Below, piece by piece: positions 1 to 6,296 of a DNA stretch of 10,814 nt (position 1 is its first letter; every line of letters starts with the position of its first letter). Under the pieces are notes generated by a model, which had not been told where the DNA came from, searched no databases, and saw only the letters and a list, made by a program, of their open reading frames with translations. The stretch lies in NCBI GenBank assembly GCA_945901195.1, contig CAMDKB010000126.1:1-10814 (forward strand), in the 5' to 3' direction. A program made the position numbers and the translations under genes. The stretch comes from Rhizobium sp. Q54. GTDB lineage: Bacteria > Pseudomonadota > Alphaproteobacteria > Rhizobiales > Beijerinckiaceae.

Positions 1-417
1 GGGAAAGGCGCGCGGGCCAGTGCCACCCATGATCAGCACGGGATAGCCGCCGCGCCACGCCGTGTGCAGTGCCGCGCCATAGTGGAACGTGCCGACATCA
101 ACATGCACGATGGAAGCGGCGGGCCGTCCGCTCACCATCGTAGAGCCAAGCGCGGCGTTAAGAGCGACAGATTCATGCACCATGGTGATGAGTTTTGGCG
201 CTGGCGTTCCGCGCTCTTCGGCCTTGGCAATCGCCTCCTGAAAGAAGTTGATTTCCGTGCCGGATACGAAGAACAGGTGATCTATGCCGCCAAGTTTCAT
301 GGCGGCCACTATGGCGTCCGACCATTCGTCGGTCCTAAAGCTCTGCCAGAAATTGTCCGTGCTCATTTCCACCCGCGCCTGCTTGTTGACCGGGCGCGCT
401 GTGTTGCAGCGCGCCAT
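1..417 (-). CDS. Thiamine-diphosphate-dependent enzyme, N-terminal part (partial)
   Basis: The first 139 residues of a protein that continues past the left edge. The fragment matches the N-terminal pyrimidine-binding domain of the acetolactate synthase / benzoylformate decarboxylase superfamily. It has an early 'GIDHLFFVSGTE' strand-turn (residues 44-55), then 'HESVALNAALG' (81-91) with Glu82 at the place of the catalytic Glu that activates the ThDP aminopyrimidine, then 'GRPAASIVHVDVGT' (97-110) and 'YPVLIMGGTGPR' (125-136). Such enzymes decarboxylate 2-oxo acids or join aldehydes in the cytoplasm. The exact reaction cannot be told without the C-terminal half. The gene starts 13 bp after the stop of the upstream Bug receptor, so the two are probably co-transcribed. 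No clear Shine-Dalgarno precedes the ATG at 417. A second in-frame ATG at 366 has a GGTGG-like sequence just before it, so the true start could be 17 codons later. Family call is firm, substrate unknown. Confidence 0.85.
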   Translation of the reverse strand, partial: MARCNTARPVNKQARVEMSTDNFWQSFRTDEWSDAIVAAMKLGGIDHLFFVSGTEINFFQEAIAKAEERGTPAPKLITMVHESVALNAALGSTMVSGRPAASIVHVDVGTFHYGAALHTAWRGGYPVLIMGGTGPRAFP

Positions 418-430
418 GGCTGATGCTTTG

Positions 431-1402
431 TTATTCCGCCTTGATGTTGTTCGTCTTGATCAGCGGCTCCCAGCGCGTAAATTCATCCTTGAGCAGCTTG
501 TCGAACTGGGCTGGCGTCGAGCCGACGATGTCAATGCCCAGGCTGCTCATGCGCTCGGCCACCGCAGGCTCTTTCAACGCTATCACAGTGTCCCTGTGGA
601 TCTTGTCAATGATTGTCTGGGGCGTTCCTTTGGGCGCCATCAATCCGCTCAGGGCATAGACCTGCACATTGGGATAGCCCAGTTCCGCAAAGGTCGGCGT
701 ATCCGGGAATTTGGCGGACCGCTTGTCCGCCGCCATGGCAATCGGCTTGATGCCCGGTGTGCTCTTCATCGTGTTGACCGATTCCGGCACCAGGGCCAGC
801 GTAAGCTCTACCTCGCCGCGCGCAAACGCCTCAACGGATGGCGCGCTGCCACGATAGGGCACGTGAATAAGGTCAATCTTGGCTTCCTGTGCGAACAACG
901 CGACGCCAAGATGCCCCGAAAGTCCGATGCCGGCGGAGGCGTAACGCACCTTGCCGGGATTGGACTTTGCGTAATCGACCAGATCCTTGAGTGTCTTGAT
1001 CGGTATGGCGCTGCTGGCGAGCAGCAAATTCGGCGTTGATCCGAGAATCGTGATCGGAATAAAAGCGTCGCGCCCATAAGGAACCTGCTCACGCAACAAA
1101 TGCGCCATCACATTGGCCGCAAGCGTACCCAGCAGCAACGTATAGCCATCGGCTGGCGAGCGAGCCACGGCTTCGCTGCCGATTACCCCGCTGGCCCCGG
1201 TGCGATTCTCAATGACAATGGTCTGTCCCCATTGTTTGGACAGCTGGTTGGCGACAAGACGCGCGGTAATGTCTGTCGCACCGGCTGCAGGAAACGGCAC
1301 GATCAGGCGCACGTTCTTGTTCGGATAATCCTGGCTCAGCGCAGCGCCGGTCAGCGGCAAGCACACAGCCGCACCAAACAATATTCCCCTGACCCATTTC
1401 AT
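431..1402 (-). CDS. Bug-family (TctC) periplasmic solute-binding receptor
   Basis: A 323-residue extracytoplasmic receptor of the tripartite tricarboxylate transporter type. Residues 1-23 form a signal peptide with a likely cut after 'ALS'. The mature protein opens with the classic Bug signature 'YPNKNVRLIVPFPAAGATD' (26-44), whose first loop and Asp44 normally help hold the ligand carboxylate. 'NRTGASGVIG' (66-75), 'SPADGYTLLLGT' (82-93), 'HVPYRGSAPS' and 'GLMAPKGTP' follow as expected for the family, and the length is typical. Bug proteins bind small carboxylates, aromatic acids or amides, and the ligand cannot be predicted here. The start is supported by GGGAGAG a few bases upstream of the ATG. 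It leads a minus-strand operon with the ThDP enzyme. No TctA or TctB membrane subunit is in view. Like many Bug proteins it may be an orphan receptor feeding a transporter elsewhere. Confidence 0.95.
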   Translation of the reverse strand: MKWVRGILFGAAVCLPLTGAALSQDYPNKNVRLIVPFPAAGATDITARLVANQLSKQWGQTIVIENRTGASGVIGSEAVARSPADGYTLLLGTLAANVMAHLLREQVPYGRDAFIPITILGSTPNLLLASSAIPIKTLKDLVDYAKSNPGKVRYASAGIGLSGHLGVALFAQEAKIDLIHVPYRGSAPSVEAFARGEVELTLALVPESVNTMKSTPGIKPIAMAADKRSAKFPDTPTFAELGYPNVQVYALSGLMAPKGTPQTIIDKIHRDTVIALKEPAVAERMSSLGIDIVGSTPAQFDKLLKDEFTRWEPLIKTNNIKAE

Positions 1403-1715
1403 CCGTCTCTCCCTGGTTATCGCTCAAACATGAAAGTCACAAAAATCGCCTTTTGGCGACATATTTCAAGCCCAGCAAGGTTGATGCCGGTCATGTCGGA
1501 GGTTTAGGCGAACGCAGTCTTGCCGAAGCTGCGTACACGCGTTCCCCAGACGTGGCGACCGTAGCGCGAGGGAACGCCCCCCCTCACAAATAACGCGCCC
1601 TGATCGAGGATAGCTCAAGCGAAGCTATTGCTATTGTCCCGGATAAGGCGCGCTATGGACGAGGCATTCGTCCTCTGGCGAATGTCGGAAAATGCACAAT
1701 GGTAGAGGGGTTTAC
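1403..1715. promoter_or_regulatory. Divergent intergenic region with several inverted repeats
   Basis: A stretch of about 310 bases without a gene, between the minus-strand Bug operon and the plus-strand lipocalin-like gene. It must hold both promoters, but I could not pick convincing -35/-10 pairs. Three perfect inverted repeats are visible: GCGTTCCC (1539-1546) with GGGAACGC (1570-1577); ATAGCT (1610-1615) with AGCTAT (1623-1628); CATTCG (1665-1670) with CGAATG (1679-1684). The second has the spacing of an interrupted-dyad operator that a dimeric regulator such as a LysR-type protein could bind. No regulator gene is in the window. Repeats this short can arise by chance, so the operator reading is inference. 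Confidence 0.35.
1441..1459 (-). terminator. Short hairpin with T-run in the leader of the Bug operon
   Basis: On the minus strand the sequence reads TCGCC-AAAA-GGCGA followed directly by TTTTT. This is a 5-bp GC-rich stem with a 4-base loop and a U-run, and it ends about 38 bases before the ATG at 1402. It has the form of a small intrinsic terminator, so if the promoter lies upstream it could act as an attenuator of the receptor operon. The stem is short and this may be chance. Confidence 0.3.
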
Positions 1716-2216
1716 ATGGGCAGGATCGGAATGTTGGCATCGCTCGTTGCGGTCACTTTGAGTGGCAGCGCGCTGGCCCAGGATAAACCGCTCAAAGCGC
1801 AAATCTTAGGTTCGTGGGACACCGTCTCCGTCATTCAGGAACGGGCTAACGACACCAAGGTTGATCTGTTCAACGGAAAGGTCAGCGGCCAACAGATATA
1901 TACGGCCGACGGTCACTTCTCACAAATGAACTTCCAGACTGACCGACAGAAACTCGCGTCAGGCAATCGCCAGACACCTACATCTGACGAGGCCGTGGCG
2001 CTCTACAAACAGTCCTATGCGCTGTTTGGGACCTATACGGTAGACGAAGCAAATCGCACATTTACAATCAAGATCACCAACAGCACCTTTCCCAACGAGA
2101 TCGGAAATACGCAGGTTCGAAAGGTCTCGTTCAAGGGGAATGAGATGATCTTCGTGAATCCGGCGCCTGCCTCGGGTGGCACCGGCGCGATTAACACGTT
2201 GGTGCATTCGAAATAA
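1716..2216 (+). CDS. Secreted lipocalin-like domain protein
   Basis: A 166-residue protein with an N-terminal signal peptide (1-21, cut after 'ALA') followed by a single small beta-rich domain. The motif 'LGSWDTVSVIQE' (31-42), then 'YTADGHFSQMNF', then 'ALFGTYTVDEANRTFTI', resembles the lipocalin-like family Lipocalin_5 (PF13924), proteins of unknown function often found next to catabolic genes. I chose the ATG at 1716 rather than the in-frame ATG at 1692, because AGAGGGG lies six bases upstream and the resulting N-terminus is a clean signal peptide. It is transcribed away from the Bug operon and in the same direction as the genes from 2410 on, but a hairpin and a 190-bp gap separate it from them. 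It could bind a small hydrophobic ligand in the periplasm, which is inference from the fold. No catalytic residues can be named. Confidence 0.75.
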   Translation: MGRIGMLASLVAVTLSGSALAQDKPLKAQILGSWDTVSVIQERANDTKVDLFNGKVSGQQIYTADGHFSQMNFQTDRQKLASGNRQTPTSDEAVALYKQSYALFGTYTVDEANRTFTIKITNSTFPNEIGNTQVRKVSFKGNEMIFVNPAPASGGTGAINTLVHSK

Positions 2217-2223
2217 CATCATT

Positions 2224-2250
2224 GCTCCGCGCGTCGCTGGTGCGCGGAGC
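2224..2250 (+). terminator. Strong hairpin just after the lipocalin-like gene
   Basis: GCTCCGCGC (2224-2232) and GCGCGGAGC (2242-2250) are perfect 9-base inverted repeats around a 9-base loop, and the stem begins 7 bases after the stop codon. No T-run follows, so it is not a textbook intrinsic terminator. It may still stop transcription with Rho or protect the mRNA 3' end. Confidence 0.45.
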
Positions 2251-2328
2251 CAACACCCGGGCCTGTTTCGATCCAGCGCTTCCCCCCGTTTGCCTTTCAT
2301 ATCGATACCTGCGACATTTTCCCGGTCT

Positions 2329-2351
2329 GGGCCAGAAAACGAAAGTGGCCC
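2329..2351. promoter_or_regulatory. Inverted repeat upstream of the decarboxylase-like operon
   Basis: GGGCCA (2329-2334) and TGGCCC (2346-2351) are perfect inverted repeats spaced by 11 bases, about 60 bp before the ATG at 2410. A dimeric repressor or activator could bind such a site. I saw no convincing promoter hexamers nearby. The rest of the 2217-2409 gap holds only the hairpin at 2224-2250. Confidence 0.25.
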
Positions 2352-2409
2352 TAGGTAACAGACGATCAACAGGTCTGGCCACGCTTGGACTACGGCAGGG
2401 GAGAGACAG

Positions 2410-3135
2410 ATGTTCGGATGGCGCAAGCGCATTGGCTATATCACGCCGACTGTCATGGAGTTGGTGCCTTACGAATTCTATTCTTTCGCACCTCCGGGCA
2501 TCGGCCTCGTCGGCGTTACATGCAATATCGATGACTGGAAGCCCACCGAATATGAAACTGGCCTTGCGGCGGTGGAGCGCAGCGCGCGCTACCTTGCCTC
2601 GCGCCATGTCGATTTCATTATTCACGGCGGTGCGCCGCTCGTCACGAACCGGGCTCCCGGTTATGACAAGGAGCTCGTTGCCCATCTGGAAGAGTTGACG
2701 AGCATTCCCTCGACGACATCGATCCGCACGGGCATCGAGTCCATGGAACATCTGGGCATGCGCCGCATCGTGCTGGTGACGCCTTATCCCGAAGCCACCA
2801 ACGACAAGATCATCCGCTCACTCAATCATTATGGCTTTGAGGTACTGCACAGCGCCTTCTATAGCGTCGGGTTCAAGGATCTGCAGGATGTTCCGCCCTC
2901 GCAGGTCTATCGATATGTCATCGATGCCTTTGCCAAGGCGCCGGATGCTGATGGCGTCTATATGCCTTGCCCGCAATGGGCGTCAGGCGACATTCTGGAT
3001 ACCGTTGAACGCGACATCGGCCGCCCCGTGATTTCCGCCACTGCAGCGGCATTCTTCGTCGCCTTCCATCGCTTGCGTATCCGCGATGCGATCCGGGGGC
3101 ACGGGCGATTGCTCGCCTCGCTCTCCGATGGTTGA
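2410..3135 (+). CDS. Arylmalonate decarboxylase / maleate isomerase-like enzyme (Asp/Glu racemase superfamily)
   Basis: A 241-residue cytoplasmic enzyme of the Asp/Glu/hydantoin racemase superfamily, nearest in layout to maleate cis-trans isomerase and arylmalonate decarboxylase. It opens with 'RIGYITPTVMELVP' (7-20). The N-terminal active-site loop reads 'HGGAPLV' (72-78) with Gly where racemases and isomerases have their first catalytic Cys. The C-terminal loop 'GVYMPCPQW' (182-190) carries Cys187. 'GRPVISATAAAFF' (204-216) and 'HGRLLAS' (231-237) finish the fold, so it is full length. One active-site Cys at this place resembles bacterial arylmalonate decarboxylase (Gly74/Cys188), which favours cofactor-free decarboxylation over racemisation. 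That is inference from pattern alone, and Cys38 lies outside the expected loops. GGGGAGAG precedes the ATG. The next gene, a Bug receptor, starts 26 bp after this stop, so the enzyme probably acts on, or downstream of, the imported acid. Confidence 0.8.
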   Translation: MFGWRKRIGYITPTVMELVPYEFYSFAPPGIGLVGVTCNIDDWKPTEYETGLAAVERSARYLASRHVDFIIHGGAPLVTNRAPGYDKELVAHLEELTSIPSTTSIRTGIESMEHLGMRRIVLVTPYPEATNDKIIRSLNHYGFEVLHSAFYSVGFKDLQDVPPSQVYRYVIDAFAKAPDADGVYMPCPQWASGDILDTVERDIGRPVISATAAAFFVAFHRLRIRDAIRGHGRLLASLSDG

Positions 3136-3161
3136 AAATAAGTCATGAAAAGGTGGCGATC

Positions 3162-4211
3162 ATGCAGGGTTTCACTCGACTGACGTTCGCTTTTGTGAGT
3201 CTGTTTTTCTGCCTGTCCATCCAGCCGGCAGCCGCGCAATCGGTTGAGGAGTTTTATCGCAACCGCAGCATCAATTTTTTTGTCGGCGCTGCCCCTGGCG
3301 GTGGTTACGACATCACGGCTCGTTTGATGGCGCAGCATTTCGGGCGGCACATTCCGGGTAATCCGTCTGTCGTCGTGAAGAACATGCCAGGCGCCAGCAG
3401 CCTTCAACTCGCCAATTATATTTATAACACGGCGCCAAAGGATGGCTCTGAAATAGGTATGCCGCAAAACACGATTGCCTTTGAGCCTCTCTTTCAAATC
3501 CTGTCGAAGAGTGGCGGTAATGTTCAGTTTGATCCTCGTAAATATGGCTGGATAGGAAATCCAGTGGTGGAATCCATGGTGCTGATCTCCTGGCACACCA
3601 CACCCTTCCGCAGCTACAAGGATCTGCTGGAAAAGACTGCTGTCCTAGGGGCGAGCGGCATTGATACAGACAACGCCATTCTGCCGACTATTCTTTCGCG
3701 CGCTCTCAACGCAAAAATTCGCCTCGTGCCGGGTTATCAGGGACCGAACGATCTTTTCATCGCGCTTGAACGAGGTGAAATCGACGCTATAGGCGCGACC
3801 GGGTATTCAGGCCTCATGGCCACCAAGGGTGCCTGGTTGCGCGAGCGTAAAATAAACGTGCTGATGCAATTTGGTCTGAAGCCTGACGCGAGAATCGCCG
3901 ATGTTCCACAAGCCATCGACGTAGTGGGAACCGCGCAAGACCGCAGTGCTCTGGAACTCATATTCAGCAAGTATCAATTGACGCGCTCTGTTTTTACGCC
4001 CCCTGGGGTTCCCGCGGACCGACTCGCCGCCCTTCGTTCGGCCTTCGATGGGATGATTGCCGACTCCGCATTTCTTGCTAACGCAACACGCATGGGGTTG
4101 GACATTACGCCGGTTCGTGGCGAGGAAATCGATGCGTTGTTGACTAACTCTTTTGCGGCGGCGTCGGAGGTCATTGATCGGGCGCGCGCGCTCGTATCCA
4201 GCCACAAATGA
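3162..4211 (+). CDS. Divergent Bug-family (TctC-like) periplasmic receptor
   Basis: A 349-residue secreted solute-binding protein of the tripartite tricarboxylate transporter receptor family. Residues 1-25 are a signal peptide ending 'PAAA'. The mature part begins 'VEEFYRNRSINFFVGAAPGGGYD' in outline: the first-loop motif here is 'GAAPGGGYD' (42-50) instead of the usual 'VPFPAGG.D'. 'NMPGASSLQLANYIYN' (74-89) and 'FTPPGVPADRLAALR' later in the chain also fit this divergent subgroup. It is longer than a standard Bug protein such as the one at 431-1402. I chose the ATG at 3162 because AGGTGG lies five bases before it. An in-frame TTG at 3132 would overlap the upstream gene and spoil the signal peptide. 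It sits between the decarboxylase-like enzyme and the flavoprotein, probably in one transcript. Ligand unknown, likely a carboxylate. No TctA/TctB partner is in view. Confidence 0.88.
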   Translation: MQGFTRLTFAFVSLFFCLSIQPAAAQSVEEFYRNRSINFFVGAAPGGGYDITARLMAQHFGRHIPGNPSVVVKNMPGASSLQLANYIYNTAPKDGSEIGMPQNTIAFEPLFQILSKSGGNVQFDPRKYGWIGNPVVESMVLISWHTTPFRSYKDLLEKTAVLGASGIDTDNAILPTILSRALNAKIRLVPGYQGPNDLFIALERGEIDAIGATGYSGLMATKGAWLRERKINVLMQFGLKPDARIADVPQAIDVVGTAQDRSALELIFSKYQLTRSVFTPPGVPADRLAALRSAFDGMIADSAFLANATRMGLDITPVRGEEIDALLTNSFAAASEVIDRARALVSSHK

Positions 4212-4314
4212 AGTACCCAGTGACGGGCAGAGCGGTTATTCCGCCAGCGGATGGCTCTTGCCGGACCGCGCAACCGATTTGAGTCTGACACTGCCGCTGT
4301 TTATGTTGCAGTGA

Positions 4315-5739
4315 ATGGCTTCAACGAAAATTGGGCGAGGCGCGATGGGACCCGACGCAATTGTTGCGGATTATCTGGTTGTCGGAGCTGGCGCAGCAGG
4401 GTTGGCCTTCGCCGACCAGATTCTCACCGAGACGACTGCCACCATCGCCCTTGTTGACCGACGCCACAGTGTCGGCGGGCATTGGAACGACGCCTATCCC
4501 TTCGTGCGCTTGCATCAGCCGTCGTCCAATTATGGCGTGAACTCGCGTCCGCTGGGTTATGGCGGGAAAGATACGTCGGGCTACAATGAGGGGCTGGACG
4601 AACTTGCCTCGGGTGCAGAGATTGTCAGCTATTTTGAAGCCGTGTTGCAACAACAGATGCTGCCGACGGGGCGCGTTCAGTTCATTCCCATGAGTGAGTA
4701 TAGGTCGACGGGCGAAATCGTCTCGCTCGTCAGCGGCGCTGTGCGGCGCGTCAAGGCGCGCAAGATTGTCGACGCCACCCTGCACAGCCCGGCCATCTCC
4801 GCCACGCACAAGCCCGTCTATACGGTCGCTGCTGGCATGATCTGCGCGCCGGTCAATGATCTGCCCAGGCTTTTCAGGCCGGAAGGCCGCATTGTGATCA
4901 TCGGCGCCGGGAAAACCGGAATGGATGCCTGTTTGTGGCTGCTTGCCAACGGTGCCGCGCCGCAGCGCATCACCTGGATCATACCGCGCGATTCCTGGTT
5001 GTTCAACCGCGCAAACGTCCAGACCGGCCAGGACCAGTTCATTAATCTGGCGCGCTTGATAGCCGACGAGGTCGAGTGCATCGCGCAGGCATCCTCCGTC
5101 GACAATGTGTTTGAGCGGCTTGAAGCGCGCCGCGCCGTTTTGCGGATTGATCCCGCCATCACGCCGAGGATGCATCACTGCGCCACTGTCACTGAAGGCG
5201 AACTGGCGGCCTTGCGTAGCATTCCTCATATCGTCCGTCTGGGTCGCGTCACCGCCATCGAAGCACAACAAATCGTGCTAGAGAAAGGCACGATCCCCAC
5301 AGATCGCGACACGGTTCATATCGACTGTACGGCAAGCGCCATTACCAACGCAGAGGCACGGCCGGTGTTCGCCGGAAATCAGACTTTTCTGCAAAATCTG
5401 CGCGTGTGTCAGCCGATTTTTAGCGCCGCGCTGATCGCCCATGTCGAAGCCAGTCGCACAGAAGACGCGGAAAAAAACGCGATCTGCGTGCCCTTGCCCA
5501 TGCCGGGCAATCCAGTTGACTGGCTGCGCACAATGGCGGTGGAACTCCTTTGTCGTTTGCGATGGAGAGCCATTGCAGACGTCGCCGCATTCATGGCTTC
5601 CTCACGACTGGACTCGCTCACGCCCAGAATGGCGAACCTGCGCTCCACCGATAGCGCCGAACTGGCCGAACTGGATCGCTACATCCGCAACATCAAACCT
5701 GCCTTGATGAAGCTGAAAGTGCTCTTGGCCCCTGCATGA
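4315..5739 (+). CDS. FMO-like FAD/NAD(P)-dependent oxidoreductase
   Basis: A 474-residue flavoprotein with two Rossmann motifs. The first, 'VVGAGAAGLAFA' (22-33) with acidic Asp48 at the end of the second strand, binds FAD. The second, 'VIIGAGKTGMDA' (194-205), would bind NAD(P)H. Between them 'GGHWNDAYPFVRLHQPSS' (54-71) resembles the conserved GG.W stretch of flavin monooxygenases and related NAD(P)-binding proteins. No signal peptide or membrane helix is seen, so it should be cytoplasmic. Family members usually hydroxylate or oxidise small organic compounds, and the substrate here cannot be told. It lies 103 bp after the second Bug gene on the same strand, with no terminator-like hairpin in the gap, so it may belong to the same operon. 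The start is uncertain: the ATG at 4315 has a weak ribosome site, while the in-frame ATG at 4345 follows GGGCGAGG and would remove 10 residues without touching the FAD motif. Confidence 0.82.
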   Translation: MASTKIGRGAMGPDAIVADYLVVGAGAAGLAFADQILTETTATIALVDRRHSVGGHWNDAYPFVRLHQPSSNYGVNSRPLGYGGKDTSGYNEGLDELASGAEIVSYFEAVLQQQMLPTGRVQFIPMSEYRSTGEIVSLVSGAVRRVKARKIVDATLHSPAISATHKPVYTVAAGMICAPVNDLPRLFRPEGRIVIIGAGKTGMDACLWLLANGAAPQRITWIIPRDSWLFNRANVQTGQDQFINLARLIADEVECIAQASSVDNVFERLEARRAVLRIDPAITPRMHHCATVTEGELAALRSIPHIVRLGRVTAIEAQQIVLEKGTIPTDRDTVHIDCTASAITNAEARPVFAGNQTFLQNLRVCQPIFSAALIAHVEASRTEDAEKNAICVPLPMPGNPVDWLRTMAVELLCRLRWRAIADVAAFMASSRLDSLTPRMANLRSTDSAELAELDRYIRNIKPALMKLKVLLAPA

Positions 5740-5834
5740 ATAACCATTGTGACGCCTTACCTAACCGCTCAGCATGGCCACTCAGCCTGCCGTCGCTTCC
5801 TTCTTCTAATTTAATGAGCCAGTGATGCTGTTAT
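5740..5834. other. Convergent junction between the two gene clusters
   Basis: A 95-bp gap where the plus-strand oxidoreductase operon meets the end of the minus-strand copper cluster. I see no hairpin with a T-run on either strand, so no intrinsic terminator can be called for either operon. No small ORF with a ribosome site is visible. Confidence 0.5.
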
Positions 5835-6296
5835 TCAGCCATCGTTCAAGCGGGAGATTCTGGTTGCGCGTGTGAGTGCGAACGCCGGCAGCACGAGCCA
5901 TTGCACAAGGGGTGCGAGCCCCGTGCCGAGGTAAGGAAGTGTTGGCATCAAGGGTGAATAGGCCCACGATCCTCGCGCCAGGTTGGACCATTCGCTATAA
6001 ATTGTATAGCTGATCCCCAGTGCAACAAGCCATACCACCTGGGATAGGTTTGCCTCCTGTGGCCAACGGGGATTACTGATCAAGATTGCGGCCACAAAGG
6101 TTGTGAGCGCGATGGCTATATCGCCTGCGGTACAGTGCAAAATAGCCAAAACAAGATAGCGCCAGCTGGCGTCACGCCAGATCGAGTAAAACGGCAGTTG
6201 CAATATTTCCCACAAGAGCATCAAGAATGTGATCCAGACCAGATATCGCCGGACTGCACTCCAGGTGACCCATGAATCTTGTGTGCCGTAAGGCAT
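5835..6296 (-). CDS. Four-helix integral membrane protein of the copper cluster
   Basis: A 153-residue hydrophobic protein without a recognised enzyme domain. Likely membrane segments lie near residues 17-36, 47-73, 86-102 and 122-142. Notable polar motifs are 'LHCTAGDIAIA' (53-63), with Cys55 and Asp59 inside a helix, and 'YSEWSNLARGSWAYSPLMP' (100-118) followed by 'GTGLAPLVQW' (124-133). The combination of Cys, Asp, Glu, Met and Trp in or near helices looks conserved and functional, as I would expect of a small family rather than random hydrophobic sequence. Its ATG shares one base with the TGA of the copper ATPase (a TGATG overlap), so translation is almost certainly coupled and the product should work with copper handling. 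It could be an accessory to the ATPase or a separate metal permease. The function is unknown and I do not assign one. Confidence 0.8.
   Translation of the reverse strand: MPYGTQDSWVTWSAVRRYLVWITFLMLLWEILQLPFYSIWRDASWRYLVLAILHCTAGDIAIALTTFVAAILISNPRWPQEANLSQVVWLVALGISYTIYSEWSNLARGSWAYSPLMPTLPYLGTGLAPLVQWLVLPAFALTRATRISRLNDG

Noticed and set aside
284..1039. Long plus-strand open frame opposite the Bug receptor
   Set aside because: It has no recognisable domain or ribosome site and is fully antisense to a clear Bug-family gene. Its composition is Arg/His-rich, as expected from a GC-rich shadow frame.
2191..2751. Minus-strand open frame across the 2217-2409 gap
   Set aside because: It runs antisense into both the lipocalin-like and the decarboxylase-like genes, is Arg-rich, and has no ribosome site or domain.
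3132..3161. TTG start for the second Bug receptor
   Set aside because: It would overlap the stop of the upstream gene and add ten residues before a good signal peptide. The ATG at 3162 has AGGTGG at the right distance.
4321..5271. 316-residue minus-strand open frame inside the FAD oxidoreductase gene
   Set aside because: The plus strand has two clear Rossmann motifs. The antisense product is low in recognisable motifs and Arg-rich, so it is a shadow.
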